Part shown: positions 41,980 through 51,525 of the stretch, one piece after another | Layout of the letters: each line of letters starts with the position of its first letter | Numbering within the stretch: position 1 is the first letter of the stretch | From: Caldilinea sp. CFX5 | Lineage (GTDB): Bacteria > Chloroflexota > Anaerolineae > Caldilineales > Caldilineaceae | Direction of reading: 5' to 3' | Assembly (NCBI GenBank): GCA_021405325.1 | Contig: QWII01000057.1 | Location: 1 to 64,000, forward strand | DNA: 64,000 nucleotides | Made by a program: the position numbers and the translations under genes | The notes under the pieces: model-generated | The model's input: only the letters and a program-made list of their open reading frames with translations | Database searches by the model: none | Told to the model about the DNA's origin: nothing

Positions 41980-43272
41980 TTAAAGTTGACCATGCAACAT
42001 GGCGAGCAAGCGGTCGAGCAGTGCTTCGCCGTCGGCGCGCAGGGCGTTGTGTTCGTATTGGTTGGTGATCCAGAGTTTACTGCCGCGGATGTCGGCGGCG
42101 GTCTCTTCGGAGTAGGCGCGTTCGACGTACATGTCGTTATAGTAGACGGCAGCGACACAGGGGACGGTGTTGTTGCGTAGGGTTGCCACGTCATAGAGCC
42201 GAGGCCAACTCTCGTCAGCAGCCACTAGGTCGGCGGCGGCTTTGAGGGGGCGCAGTTGGGGGTATTCCTCGAACTGCCAGGGATAGATCATCTCGCCGGT
42301 GAAGAGAATTTGCTGATCCGGGTTGGATTCAAACATAGGATACTCGGCGCGCATCCGTTCGGCTGACCAGTTGGAGGCAAATTCCTGGCAGTAAATTGCC
42401 TCGTGTAAGATGGCAAAGATCGGGTTGGTTTCAAAATTTTGCGCTTGTTCAAAGTGGCGCAAGAAGACATAGCTCAATTCGTTACCATGCTTGCCCTGGA
42501 CAAAAGCGTCTTCCAGCAGGTAATGCACCTGTTCAAAGCCGTCGCTGGCGCCAAAGGCCAGGCCCAACTGCTGGAAGCGGCGGGGCGTCAAGTGCGCGCC
42601 ATCTGGTAGATAGACTTCATGGTCTTGCAGATGACGTACAATCGCCTGGGCCTGGACAATGTCTTGCGGGTAGCGTTCGTAATAGAGCCGGTTTTTGTCG
42701 AGGACGCGGCGATAGGTGGCGCGATAGACATCATCAACGTGACGGGTCAACGAAGGCAGCCCGCCGGTGATGATCACTTCCCGTAACCCTTGTGGCGCTG
42801 CCGAGAGATAATGGGTCAGACAGAAGCCGCCATAGCTCTGGCCCAGTGCGCTCCACTGGCCGGTTTCGCCTAATAACTCCACCCGGATGTGTTCGGCGTC
42901 GCGCACAATGTTGTCGGCGCGAAAATGTTTCAGGTAGGCGGCCTGGGCTTGGGGCGTGGCAAAGCGGGCCAGCATCTGCGCGTTGACCGGCGTGCTGCGC
43001 CCGGTGCCCCGTTGGTCCAGCAGGAGAACGCGGTATTCTTGCAAGGCGCGTTTCCACCAGCCGCGATTGCTATCCGGCCGTGGTGCGCCGGAGCCGGGTC
43101 CGCCTTGGAAGAAGATCAGGTAGGGCAGATTGGCCTCTTCTTTGCCGGGGGCGATCAGTTCACGGACAAAGATGGTCAGTTGCTCACCGTCGGGATGGCT
43201 ATAGTCAAGCGGGACGGTGAATTCATGGCCGATGAGAATCAGGCCGGGGAGACAGTGGATAAAGGTTCGCAT
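41980..43272 (-). CDS. Prolyl iminopeptidase-type alpha/beta hydrolase
   Basis: A 430-residue alpha/beta hydrolase. The oxyanion segment is YLIFFQGGPGSGAPRP, followed by LLLDQRGTGRSTP and the nucleophile elbow SALGQSYGGFC. The aspartate and histidine of the triad fall in VPCVAAVYYNDMYV and NQYEHNALR. These features match the S33 prolyl aminopeptidases, which remove N-terminal proline from peptides in the cytoplasm. No signal peptide. It sits in the catabolic minus-strand run next to an enolase-superfamily enzyme. Confidence 0.88.
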   Translation of the reverse strand: MRTFIHCLPGLILIGHEFTVPLDYSHPDGEQLTIFVRELIAPGKEEANLPYLIFFQGGPGSGAPRPDSNRGWWKRALQEYRVLLLDQRGTGRSTPVNAQMLARFATPQAQAAYLKHFRADNIVRDAEHIRVELLGETGQWSALGQSYGGFCLTHYLSAAPQGLREVIITGGLPSLTRHVDDVYRATYRRVLDKNRLYYERYPQDIVQAQAIVRHLQDHEVYLPDGAHLTPRRFQQLGLAFGASDGFEQVHYLLEDAFVQGKHGNELSYVFLRHFEQAQNFETNPIFAILHEAIYCQEFASNWSAERMRAEYPMFESNPDQQILFTGEMIYPWQFEEYPQLRPLKAAADLVAADESWPRLYDVATLRNNTVPCVAAVYYNDMYVERAYSEETAADIRGSKLWITNQYEHNALRADGEALLDRLLAMLHGQL

Positions 43273-43341
43273 GAAGGTTTACTCAATTAATCAAATATAG
43301 AAAGTTACTTGATAAACTCGATGACTTGAGTAACCGGCAAT

Positions 43342-43695
43342 TCAATCAGAAGCGCGGATAGCGGCTTCTTTGTACGGCACGCCATTGATGGGAATCTGCG
43401 CTTTAGCAGCAAACAAAATCTCTACAGTTGCTACGATACGTTTTCCCTCCACTAGCTCGCACCGACGGCCCGGCTGAAGAAGATGAATGGGTGCATCCGG
43501 TGTAAGAAACCGAATTTGCCCTTCTACACATTCTGGTCCTTTCGGTTGCTGATCAAACTCGACAACGACACTCCACTCGGTCAAGTCCTCGTTGAATCTG
43601 GCGACAGTCGAGTAACGTGGGCCTACCGGCGGCTGTTTACGGCCCCCCGCCGCCGCCGGTATCCAGCAGATTCTAGCTTTTTGCCATTCATTCAT
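43342..43695 (-). CDS. Small beta-rich protein of unknown function
   Basis: A 117-residue protein. The central WSVVVEFDQQ, EGQIRFLTPDAPIHLLQPGRRCELVEG and IVATVEIL segments resemble the beta-barrel domain 3 of EF-Tu, a type of stand-alone module seen in some bacteria as conserved hypothetical proteins. Its ATG (43695) overlaps the stop of the preceding gene by 4 bases (ATGA), with AGGAGG 7 bases upstream, so the two are translationally coupled. No catalytic residues are evident. Confidence 0.6.
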   Translation of the reverse strand: MNEWQKARICWIPAAAGGRKQPPVGPRYSTVARFNEDLTEWSVVVEFDQQPKGPECVEGQIRFLTPDAPIHLLQPGRRCELVEGKRIVATVEILFAAKAQIPINGVPYKEAAIRASD

Positions 43696-43994
43696 GATTC
43701 AACCTCCTGGACAGAAACAACCACATCACGCAACTGTTCAATTTCGGCATACTGGGCAGGTCCAATCATATCTAGCCGTTCCCACCGATGAAACTCAGCA
43801 CATACTTTATCAGGCAATTCTACCGCAATCACATGATATAGACCAACGCCAAAGAGAAGGTCGCCCCAAAGCCTTGCCGCTTGCCAACTCTCGGCAAAAT
43901 ATTTATCTTCCACTGATTGAGACGTTACAGCAAATCGCTGCGTCTCAATCAGTTGTCGATATTCTAGTTCACTAACCGCCCTGTATAGCTTCAT
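43692..43994 (-). CDS. Small protein of unknown function, coupled pair
   Basis: A 100-residue protein beginning MKLYRAVSELEYRQLIETQ. The early LYRAV arginine, the middle KYFAESWQAARLWGDLL and the late IGPAQYAEIEQLRDV give an outline like a very diverged ADP-ribosyltransferase fold (R-S-E order), but this is speculative. Translationally coupled to the small beta-barrel gene downstream. The pair could be a toxin-antitoxin-like or regulatory unit. Isolated between catabolic genes. Confidence 0.5.
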   Translation of the reverse strand: MKLYRAVSELEYRQLIETQRFAVTSQSVEDKYFAESWQAARLWGDLLFGVGLYHVIAVELPDKVCAEFHRWERLDMIGPAQYAEIEQLRDVVVSVQEVES

Positions 43995-44054
43995 AACAGT
44001 GATCAGAAACCTGTGTCTTATCGCGGGAAAATTTTGTTCGTGTTTTCTGATCGT

Positions 44055-45494
44055 CTAGCTGCCCTGCGCACCCTTAATCGCCTGCAACTTCTCATACTCC
44101 GGTCGCGCCTTATAGAAATCATCCAGCGGGAAGCAGCCGGAGATCATGCCATTGCGCGGGGCGGTGGTGCAATCGCTAAAGGTGCGGCAGATGCGTTTGC
44201 GTTGCAGGCGATTGCCGGCCAGGATGTCGGCGCAGATGTCCGGGTAGGTGAGAACCATGCGCCCGATGCCGACAAAGTCTGTTCCGCCGGTGCGCACGAC
44301 GGCTTGTGCCACATTGGGGAACCAATCCTGCAAATAGGAATAGCCGGTGCCAACATAAGTCAGGTTGGGACGAAACCGTTTGAGTTCGGCCACCAGGTTG
44401 ATCTGCCGCGCCACCCCCACCAGCGGATCTTCCAGCAACTGATAGCCGTCCGAGGGCGGGAAGAAGGCCGGGCGCTGAATATGCGGGTTGTAGTAGGGAC
44501 TGCCGACCGTAATGCAAGTCAAGTTGATGTCCAACACCTGCATCAAATCGAGGAAGGCCAGCGGCTCGGTCAGGTCGATGCCGACGCCGGTGCCGTCGCC
44601 GCCAAAGGCATAAGGGTAGCGACCTTCATACGGGGTCGGCACACCGCTGCGCTCGGCGTTGTTGCCCGGCTGGAAAGGAATGAAATCAATCGCACTCAGG
44701 CGCACGGCGATGTCCAGTCCGGGGACGCCGCTCCGAATGCCGTCCACCAACTCGCGTAGGAAGCGGGTACGGTTTTCAAAGCTGCCGCCGTAGAGGCCGG
44801 GGCGGTCAACGGCGCTGAGAAATTCATGGCCCAGATAGCCGTGACAATGCTTGAGATCGACAAAGGTGAAGCCGGCTTGATAGGCCAGATGGGCAGCCTT
44901 GATAAAATCGTCGATCAGCCGCTTGATGTCGTCATCACTCATCACCACATCGTCGGAAGTGATGTGAAAGCGCTTGTCCAGCAGGGGGTGCCGGTAGAGC
45001 GTCATCGGCTCCAACTGTTTGTTGTGGGGCCGACAAAAGCGTCCGGAATGGGTCAACTGGACGCCGATCAGCAAGTCGTCACCGCCGCCAAAGCGTTCTT
45101 CATGGCTCTGCACCAGCCGTTCACGCAACTGAGCAATCGCGCCGACAGTGGTCGGCAAGAGCGTTAACTGGTTGGGATTCGCGCGGCCATCCAACCGTAC
45201 CGCCACCGCTTCACAACCCCAAATCAACTTGGCCCCACTCTGGCCAAAGCGCGTCCAGCGCCGCTCGACCAGTTCGTTGGGGCTGCCGTCGGTGTTGCCG
45301 TCCCAGCCTTCCATTGGCAAAACGGCAAAGCGGTTGGCAAGCTTGTATTTGCCGGTGTCAAACGGTTGGGCCAGCGGCGCGGCCGGGCCATGTTCGACCA
45401 CTTCATCAAAGGGCATGGTGATGCCCAACTCGGCCAGATAGGCTTGAAAATCGTTGGCTGTCTTCAACGCAGCCACCCGTCGATAGGTCGCCAT
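44055..45494 (-). CDS. Old yellow enzyme family (NADH:flavin oxidoreductase)
   Basis: A 479-residue FMN barrel enzyme. It has the OYE segments [13 protein letters not shown] (FMN-binding start), [12 protein letters not shown], the active-site-like [30 protein letters not shown] and [10 protein letters not shown] Cys-rich tail ([20 protein letters not shown]) may bind a metal or an iron-sulfur cluster, as in dienoyl-CoA-reductase-type OYEs. It ends 3 bases before the DapA-like gene's stop side, so the two form an operon. Probably reduces an enone or an alpha,beta-unsaturated acid. Confidence 0.85.
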   Translation of the reverse strand: MATYRRVAALKTANDFQAYLAELGITMPFDEVVEHGPAAPLAQPFDTGKYKLANRFAVLPMEGWDGNTDGSPNELVERRWTRFGQSGAKLIWGCEAVAVRLDGRANPNQLTLLPTTVGAIAQLRERLVQSHEERFGGGDDLLIGVQLTHSGRFCRPHNKQLEPMTLYRHPLLDKRFHITSDDVVMSDDDIKRLIDDFIKAAHLAYQAGFTFVDLKHCHGYLGHEFLSAVDRPGLYGGSFENRTRFLRELVDGIRSGVPGLDIAVRLSAIDFIPFQPGNNAERSGVPTPYEGRYPYAFGGDGTGVGIDLTEPLAFLDLMQVLDINLTCITVGSPYYNPHIQRPAFFPPSDGYQLLEDPLVGVARQINLVAELKRFRPNLTYVGTGYSYLQDWFPNVAQAVVRTGGTDFVGIGRMVLTYPDICADILAGNRLQRKRICRTFSDCTTAPRNGMISGCFPLDDFYKARPEYEKLQAIKGAQGS

Positions 45495-45497
45495 CGC

Positions 45498-46478
45498 TTA
45501 CGCCTCCAAGACGCCGAGCCGTTCGGCAATGTCGCGCAACACGGCCCGGTCACTGTCGGGGCGACGGTCGCCATTGGGATGTGGGGTGTCGGACGCAATC
45601 CAGCCGCGCAATTTGAGGAACATGGCGGCGCTGTGCTTATAGGCCGGCACAGCAGGGCGGAAGGCGAAGAAGCCCAGGTATTGAATCAGGTCGTTCAGTT
45701 CATAAAAGCCTGGATCGCCGGCCTCCCACATGGCGTCGCGTTTGGCAAAGAGATCGGGCGCAAAGGTGCTGAGACCCAACAGATAGTCGCTGCCGTACAT
45801 CACCATGTCAACGGCCAGATCGTTGCCGGTGAAAATTTTGAAGTCAGGGCGCACGCGGTCGCGCAGGAGGAGGCGTTGCCACTCCTGGTCGCGGTGCAGT
45901 GACGAATGTTTAGCGCCCAGACATTGCGGCACGGAAAGCAACCCTTCGTAGGTTTCCAGATCATAAATCTGTCCAAAGGGGGCGAACATCTTGCCCAATT
46001 CAAAGGCGATGAAGGCCGGACAGTCGCGCCCCAGTTCGGCATAGCTGGCGACAATCTTGGCGGGCGTCTGACTGGTGAGCGGATAGGACTGGAAGACCAC
46101 CGGGGTGCCACCGTAGTGCTGGATCAACGTCATCTGCTCCTGGGTCGGCGCCGGATTCCAGGCGTCGCCCGGTTTGGCCGGGACAAAAGCGCCGGCGACA
46201 AAGGGGCGCTTGCCCAGTGTCTCCTGGGTGCGCGCCAGCACTTCCCGGCGGGTGGGCTGGTCGATCAGGTTGACATAGCCGGTGTCCATGTTGACCGCTG
46301 GCGTGATGCCATAGTCGGACGTGCGGGCGACATGGGCGCAAAAGCTCTCCCAATCAATGGAGTGGTCTTCGTGAAAGGGCAACAAGATCGCCGAGATGCC
46401 GGTGATCTTGCGGCGCGGTTTGATCATGGTCAGCGGGTCGATCTGTTCAGTAACAACTGGCGACGTGAGTACAGTCAT
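45498..46478 (-). CDS. DHDPS/NAL-family aldolase or lyase
   Basis: A 326-residue TIM-barrel protein of the DapA superfamily. GISAILLPFHEDHSIDWESF opens the barrel, and the Schiff-base lysine lies in CLGAKHSSLH. The tyrosine of the canonical YN motif is not clearly in the usual place (the helix reads VVFQSYPLTS). Members cleave or form pyruvate-type adducts, or act as sugar-acid dehydratases. It is transcribed with the OYE gene, 3 bases apart. A role in sugar-acid catabolism is likely but unproven. Confidence 0.83.
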   Translation of the reverse strand: MTVLTSPVVTEQIDPLTMIKPRRKITGISAILLPFHEDHSIDWESFCAHVARTSDYGITPAVNMDTGYVNLIDQPTRREVLARTQETLGKRPFVAGAFVPAKPGDAWNPAPTQEQMTLIQHYGGTPVVFQSYPLTSQTPAKIVASYAELGRDCPAFIAFELGKMFAPFGQIYDLETYEGLLSVPQCLGAKHSSLHRDQEWQRLLLRDRVRPDFKIFTGNDLAVDMVMYGSDYLLGLSTFAPDLFAKRDAMWEAGDPGFYELNDLIQYLGFFAFRPAVPAYKHSAAMFLKLRGWIASDTPHPNGDRRPDSDRAVLRDIAERLGVLEA

Positions 46479-46703
46479 TGTCCAATTTCCTCCCTGTGTG
46501 GCGTGATGGCTGTCAGACTTTCAAATGTTGTAACCATTGGGATTTGTCGTTTGACGCTATTGTAGTACATCCCAAGCAGAAAGGGAAATGACCGCCAAGA
46601 AACCGTGAACGTTTTTTCAGACATACTATGTGTGATAGAATGAGCGTCAGATAAACAAGAGGGCGCGCCTTGTGACGGCAGCCCCAGTGTCAGGAGATTG
46701 TTT

Positions 46704-48281
46704 ATGCTCAAGCCTGTACAAGCCAGTAGCCCAACCTTTCGCGACATTATCGAAGGTGGCTTTCTCTATGTGGACAAAACGCGCGATCTTTACGAGTTGG
46801 TGCGCTATAGTAAGGGGATCTACTTTCTTGCTCGCCCGCGCCGCTTTGGCAAGAGTTTGACCATCTCAATATTAGAAGAAATTTTTAAGGGGGAGAAGGA
46901 ACTCTTTCGCGACCTTTGGCTCTATACCAGCGACTATCGTTGGCAAGCCTATCCGATCATCCGTCTCGACTTTAACCAGGAGCGCGTCCAAAGCGCCGAA
47001 GCGTTGCAAGAAGTGCTGACCACCTATTTAGAACGGGTCGCCGCCCGCTATCAGATTACCCTGCCGCGCAGCAACTATCAGCGCCAGTTTCTGCAACTGA
47101 TCGAAAAGCTGGCGGAACAAGGGCCGGTGGGGCAGAAAAAAGTGGTCATTTTGATTGATGAGTACGACAAACCGATCCTCGACAATATCGAAAACCCCGC
47201 CGAGGCGCTCCGGATTCGCGATACCTTGAAAGGGTTCTATGGGGTCATCAAGGCAATGGACCCCTATCTGCGCTTTGTCTTTATCACGGGCATCAGCAAG
47301 TTTAGTCGCGTCGGGATCTTTTCTGATATGAATAATTTGACAGACTTGACCATGGTGCCGCGCTTTGCCACGACCTTGGGGCTAACCGACCAGGAGTTGC
47401 GCCAGAATTTTGCTGAACACATCAGCGATTTTGCGCAGCAAGAAGCGCTTGCCGAAGAGGAGTTTCTCCAAAAAATTCGCACTTGGTATGACGGCTTCCG
47501 TTTTGTTGAAGAACAACCGAGTGTTTATAATCCCTTTTCCACGTTACAACTCTTCAATTTACGGCGCTTTTCTAATTATTGGTTTGAAACCGGCACGCCA
47601 ACCTTTTTGATCAAAATGATCAAACAACGTGACTATACGATTGAACAGTTGCACGCGCTTCGCCTGAGTGAATTAGCCTTTAGCACCTACGAGATTGATC
47701 GTTTGGAAATTGTACCGTTGCTCTTTCAAACCGGCTATCTGACCATCAAGGAGTATGATCGGGCTGAGGGCATCTATACGCTGGGCTACCCCAATCGCGA
47801 GATCGAAGGCGCTTTCCTCACCTATTTGTTGAGCGCCTTTAGTGAACGGGAGCGGGGGCTGAATGAAGAATATCTCTTGCGCTTGCTTGATGCGCTAAAG
47901 GCCAAACAGTTCAAACAATTCTTTAGCGTCCTAGACGTTTTCTTTGTCAATGTGCCTTACACCATTCACCTAAAGCATGAGAAATATTACCAGAGCCTCT
48001 TCTATCTCATCTTCAAAATGCTTGGTTTGCGCATTGACGTGGAGGTCAGCACCAATGAGGGACGCATTGACGCCGTCATTAGCTTGGCTGATCAGATCTT
48101 CCTCTTTGAATTCAAACTAGATGGCAGCGCCGATGAGGCGTTACAACAAATCAAAGATAATCATTACTACCAAAAGTATCAATTGTCTTCTAAGCCAATC
48201 ACCCTGGTCGGCGCCAACTTTGACAGCAATGAACGCAAGATAACCGACTGGAAAACCGAAGCGCTTGTAACCAGCAAGTAG
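46704..48281 (+). CDS. AAA-like ATPase with PD-(D/E)XK nuclease domain
   Basis: A 525-residue protein of the AAA-ATPase_like (PF09820) plus PDDEXK_9 (PF08011) architecture. N-terminal features are FLYVDKTRDLYELV, RPRRFGKSLTISILEE (P-loop), and VVILIDEYDKPILDNIE (Walker B). The C-terminal nuclease motif reads GRIDAVISLADQIFLFEFK, with Asp and ExK residues. Family function is uncertain; proposed links include mobile elements and defence. The ATG at 46704 has AGGAG 8 bases upstream. Its TAG stop is inside the arm of a GTAGTAAAGACT hairpin. Confidence 0.85.
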   Translation: MLKPVQASSPTFRDIIEGGFLYVDKTRDLYELVRYSKGIYFLARPRRFGKSLTISILEEIFKGEKELFRDLWLYTSDYRWQAYPIIRLDFNQERVQSAEALQEVLTTYLERVAARYQITLPRSNYQRQFLQLIEKLAEQGPVGQKKVVILIDEYDKPILDNIENPAEALRIRDTLKGFYGVIKAMDPYLRFVFITGISKFSRVGIFSDMNNLTDLTMVPRFATTLGLTDQELRQNFAEHISDFAQQEALAEEEFLQKIRTWYDGFRFVEEQPSVYNPFSTLQLFNLRRFSNYWFETGTPTFLIKMIKQRDYTIEQLHALRLSELAFSTYEIDRLEIVPLLFQTGYLTIKEYDRAEGIYTLGYPNREIEGAFLTYLLSAFSERERGLNEEYLLRLLDALKAKQFKQFFSVLDVFFVNVPYTIHLKHEKYYQSLFYLIFKMLGLRIDVEVSTNEGRIDAVISLADQIFLFEFKLDGSADEALQQIKDNHYYQKYQLSSKPITLVGANFDSNERKITDWKTEALVTSK

Positions 48282-48331
48282 TAAAGACTTTAGTCTTCCC
48301 CGAACGTCGCGAAGACTAAAGTCTTTACTAC
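48278..48331. repeat. GTAGTAAAGACT-family hairpin (copy 3)
   Basis: Perfect 21-bp arms (48278-48298 and 48311-48331) with outer GTAGTAAAGACTTTAGTC. The TAG stop at 48279-48281 is part of the left arm. It sits between convergent genes and may serve as a bidirectional transcript end. Confidence 0.9.
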
Positions 48332-48342
48332 GGCGCCACTAC

Positions 48343-49119
48343 CTACATGCCACCTTCCGTCATGGCGTATTGGACGCCGGTCGGGTCGATGCCGCGCAGG
48401 ATCATACCCTGGCCGCGCGATTGGTGGGTCTTTACGGTGGGCGGGTCGGCGGGGTCGCGCATTTGAACCAGCCAGGTGGTGCGCGCTTCGTTGCTGACGT
48501 TGATGCCGGAGCCATGCACGGTGAGATAGCTGAAGAAGAGCAGATCGCCCGCTTCCGCCGGGCAAGGCACGGCGGATTCGACCGGGTATTGTTCAAAGGG
48601 TAGATACCAACCGCCGCCCTTTTGGTGTTCAATCGGTCCCAGCAAGTTGGTGCCTGGCACGACACGGATACAGCCCTTCTCAATCGGCGCGTCATCAAAG
48701 TGGAAGACGGCGGCGATCATGGTGTGGCGGTCATGCGGAAAGTAGGGGTAATCCTGGTGCATGGGGAAGGGGGGACCCTTTTCCGACGGCTTGAGGAACA
48801 TCTTGTTGTGATGCAACTGGACGTTGGGCGAACCGATCAACTGGGCAGTTGGGTCGGTCAGGCGTGGATCGGTGATCAAGCGGGCAAAAAGCGACGAATA
48901 GAATTGGACGTTGTGACAATGGAAAATTTTGGTCTCTTGGGCATTTTCCATGTTGCGGGCTGCGCCCCAGGTCGCATCCAGGTTGGCCTTTTGCGACAGG
49001 CGTTCGATCAGGTCGTGGCCTTCCTGGCGGTAGGTGGCGGCTTCGGCTTTGGTGAGGACGCCTTTGAGGAGCAGGTAGCCATTTTGGCGGTAAAACTCGA
49101 TTTGGTCTTGGGTCAGCAT
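48343..49119 (-). CDS. Phytanoyl-CoA dioxygenase family protein (PhyH) 1
   Basis: A 258-residue Fe(II)/2-oxoglutarate-type dioxygenase. Iron ligands lie in FPMHQDYPYF (HxD) and in YLTVHGSGINVS (distal His), with Arg of SNEARTTWLVQ to bind the 2-oxoglutarate carboxylate. The N-terminus FYRQNGYLLLKGVL is typical of bacterial PhyH. Substrate unknown. Another PhyH (50521) lies nearby on the same strand with a pentapeptide-repeat gene between; the two are distant from each other in sequence. Confidence 0.88.
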   Translation of the reverse strand: MLTQDQIEFYRQNGYLLLKGVLTKAEAATYRQEGHDLIERLSQKANLDATWGAARNMENAQETKIFHCHNVQFYSSLFARLITDPRLTDPTAQLIGSPNVQLHHNKMFLKPSEKGPPFPMHQDYPYFPHDRHTMIAAVFHFDDAPIEKGCIRVVPGTNLLGPIEHQKGGGWYLPFEQYPVESAVPCPAEAGDLLFFSYLTVHGSGINVSNEARTTWLVQMRDPADPPTVKTHQSRGQGMILRGIDPTGVQYAMTEGGM

Positions 49120-49143
49120 ATTGGTTCTTTCTAGGTGGCTAGA

Positions 49144-50505
49144 TCATTTTTGTTGTAAACCGATGACACCGGTCAGATTGGCGCCAGCAAGATTAGCGCC
49201 GGTGAGGGTGGCATCGGTTAAGTCAGCGTAACTTAGGTCGGCATTGCGTAAGTCAGCGTTGGTGAAATCGGCTGTCATGAGTAGAGCGCGCGTGAGCGTT
49301 GTTCCTTGAAGATTGGCGCCGGCGAAGTTGACCCCGCGCAGGTCGCTCCACCGCAGATCAACGCCGGCCAAGCTTTGGTCGGCAACGCCGTGATTGACAA
49401 GTGTCCAGAGGCGGCGATAGGTGGCTGAGAGTTTGGTGGTATCATCAAGCTTGACTGCACGCCAGTTCACCAAACTGAGATCGACATTGATCAGGATTGC
49501 GCCGGTGAGATCCGCCGCTTGCAAATCAGCGCCCCGCAAAGAACTCTCTGTTAGATCAGCACCGGCGAGGGTTGCCCCACGAAGGTTGGCATCATGCAAA
49601 TCGGCATCCAGCAGGGACGCCCCCGTGAGATTGGCGCCTTGTAAGTCGGCGCCCCGCAGAAAGACATCAGCTAGATTTGCCCCGGCTAGATCAGCTTGCG
49701 CCAGTGGCTGGTTGGGGCGATTTTCATTTACCAGTTGCCAGACGACGCGCCATTTGGGCGGCCATTGCGTCGTGTCATCGGCAACCGTCTGCCGCAAGTT
49801 AGCGCCTTCCAGTTGCGCATCAGTTAGATCGACGCCGGTGAGATCGGCTAGGATCAAATTCGCATTGCGCAGGTTGGCGCCACGCAATAAGCCGCCTTGC
49901 AAGTTAGCGCCGGCTAGATCAGCGCCAGCCAGATCGCGTCCGGCCAGCGGCTGGTTGACAATTGTCCAAACCGTGCGCCATTTGGCGGCGAGGATCGTGC
50001 TTTCGTCAACCAAAGCGTCGCGCCAGTCAGCCCCTTCCAAGACGGCGCCGGTCAGATCAGCGCCGGCGAGATTGGCGCCGGTCAACTGCACCCGCCCCAA
50101 ACGCGCCCCGCCTAGATTTGCCCCTTGCAACTGGGCATTCTGCAACCACGCTTCAGCCAGATAGGCGCCGCGCAAGTTGGCGGCTTGCAACTTCGCGCCT
50201 TGCAGATTGGCGTTGGTCAGGTTGGCAAAGTAGAGATCGGCGCCCTGGAAATTGGCGCCAGTCAGGTCAGCATCAGCAAAGCTGGCATATTGCAGATCGA
50301 CGCCGGCCCAATCCGTCGCCGCTAATGGCTGTCCAGTGAAATCAGCCTCACGGCAGGCCGGTGGACAACGACGAAAGTCCAGGAAACCAAGAGCATAGCT
50401 GAAGTAGAGGATCAGCAACAAGAGCGGTCCGCCGATGATCACCATGGGTAGAAACCGCTCGCGCCAGCCGCCATCCACTGCCATGTTGGGCTGCTTCATC
50501 CGCAT
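49144..50505 (-). CDS. Membrane-anchored pentapeptide-repeat protein
   Basis: A ~453-residue protein with one N-terminal membrane helix (MVIIGGPLLLLILYFSYALG) and then a long pentapeptide array of the A(D/N)LxG type, for example GADLYFANLTNANLQGAKL and ANLRNANLILADLTG. The array falls into three or four blocks separated by repeated spacers built around KWR.VW.LVN (about every 85 residues), an unusual internal duplication. Pentapeptide proteins fold into a right-handed quadrilateral helix and act as scaffolds or DNA mimics. Start codon uncertain: several ATGs (50505, 50499, 50484) and a TTG (50520) exist. It directly follows a PhyH gene. Confidence 0.8.
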   Translation of the reverse strand: MRMKQPNMAVDGGWRERFLPMVIIGGPLLLLILYFSYALGFLDFRRCPPACREADFTGQPLAATDWAGVDLQYASFADADLTGANFQGADLYFANLTNANLQGAKLQAANLRGAYLAEAWLQNAQLQGANLGGARLGRVQLTGANLAGADLTGAVLEGADWRDALVDESTILAAKWRTVWTIVNQPLAGRDLAGADLAGANLQGGLLRGANLRNANLILADLTGVDLTDAQLEGANLRQTVADDTTQWPPKWRVVWQLVNENRPNQPLAQADLAGANLADVFLRGADLQGANLTGASLLDADLHDANLRGATLAGADLTESSLRGADLQAADLTGAILINVDLSLVNWRAVKLDDTTKLSATYRRLWTLVNHGVADQSLAGVDLRWSDLRGVNFAGANLQGTTLTRALLMTADFTNADLRNADLSYADLTDATLTGANLAGANLTGVIGLQQK

Positions 50506-50520
50506 TGGCCGATTGCTCAA

Positions 50521-51480
50521 TTACTTCTTCCCATCCCGGCTACAGCCACCTTCCCCGCTGGGGCGGACAAAGGGCTTCGCCATCTCGTCAAGCCCCTTCC
50601 AGCGGTAGGGGTCTTCGCCGGCGATCATCACAATGTCGCGGTAGTCAGCAATCGCCATATGAACCCCTTCCGCCGGTGGCCGCCAGGGGAGTAACGATTC
50701 GGCGCTCATGTAGTGGTTAACCAGCACCCGGCGGTAGCCGCTCTTGGCGCGATTGGGGAAGGAGCGATGGAGCAGGTAGCCATTGAAAAAGACGATGGCG
50801 CCCGCCGGCACTTCTACTGGAATGGAATCCTCATCGGTATAGGGAAAGTTGAATGCCTCACCGGTGCAATCAAAGCGGCGATCCTCATGTTTGTGTTGCG
50901 GCCAGATGATGCCCCGTTTGTGCGAGCCGGGAATGATCCAGAGACAGCCATTTTCTACGGTCGCATCATCGAGCGCGATCCAGCCGCCGGTGAGCGAACG
51001 GTCGCGCGTGGGGATGAAGAACTCATCCTGGTGCCAGGCCTGCCCCGGTTTGCCCGACGCCTTGATAAAGAGCATCGACTGCATACATTTGACATTCGGG
51101 CCAATCACGCCGACCAACACATCGCGCATGACCGGGTGGGCGAGATAGCGCAACATCGTCTCTGAAATTTTGTGGGGAAAATGAATACAGAGATATTGGC
51201 GCAGCACATCATCGTCGGCCTCGTTGGGTTCGGCGGGGGTGACGCCGCGCACTTCGCCCAACTCGCCGCGACAGATGCGGGTGGTTTCATTGCGCATCTC
51301 GGCCAACTCGGCTGGGCTGAGAGCATTTTCTACAATCAGGTAGCCTTGCTCTTGATAAAAAGCAACGGCCTCCGGCGTCACAACCCCATCCGTGATGCGT
51401 CCGTTGAAGGGCGCCGGGGCGTGACCATTGCTATGGCCGTTCTGGTAAACGGGCGTCTTGACCAGTGTCGCTGTCGTCAT
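50521..51480 (-). CDS. Phytanoyl-CoA dioxygenase family protein (PhyH) 2
   Basis: A 319-residue Fe(II)/2-oxoglutarate dioxygenase. A ~35-residue N-terminal extension rich in Asn/His/Pro precedes VAFYQEQGYLIVENAL. Iron ligands are in QAWHQDEFF (HxD) and YLLHRSFPN (His), and the 2-oxoglutarate arginine in SGYRRVLVNHY. The stretch GGWIALDDATVENGCLWIIP is a family signature. Its stop immediately precedes the pentapeptide-repeat frame, so the two are coupled. Substrate unknown. Confidence 0.88.
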   Translation of the reverse strand: MTTATLVKTPVYQNGHSNGHAPAPFNGRITDGVVTPEAVAFYQEQGYLIVENALSPAELAEMRNETTRICRGELGEVRGVTPAEPNEADDDVLRQYLCIHFPHKISETMLRYLAHPVMRDVLVGVIGPNVKCMQSMLFIKASGKPGQAWHQDEFFIPTRDRSLTGGWIALDDATVENGCLWIIPGSHKRGIIWPQHKHEDRRFDCTGEAFNFPYTDEDSIPVEVPAGAIVFFNGYLLHRSFPNRAKSGYRRVLVNHYMSAESLLPWRPPAEGVHMAIADYRDIVMIAGEDPYRWKGLDEMAKPFVRPSGEGGCSRDGKK

Positions 51481-51525
51481 CTTATGCTCCTTTGCAGTAA
51501 GTCTTTAGTATCCACTAACACCTTC

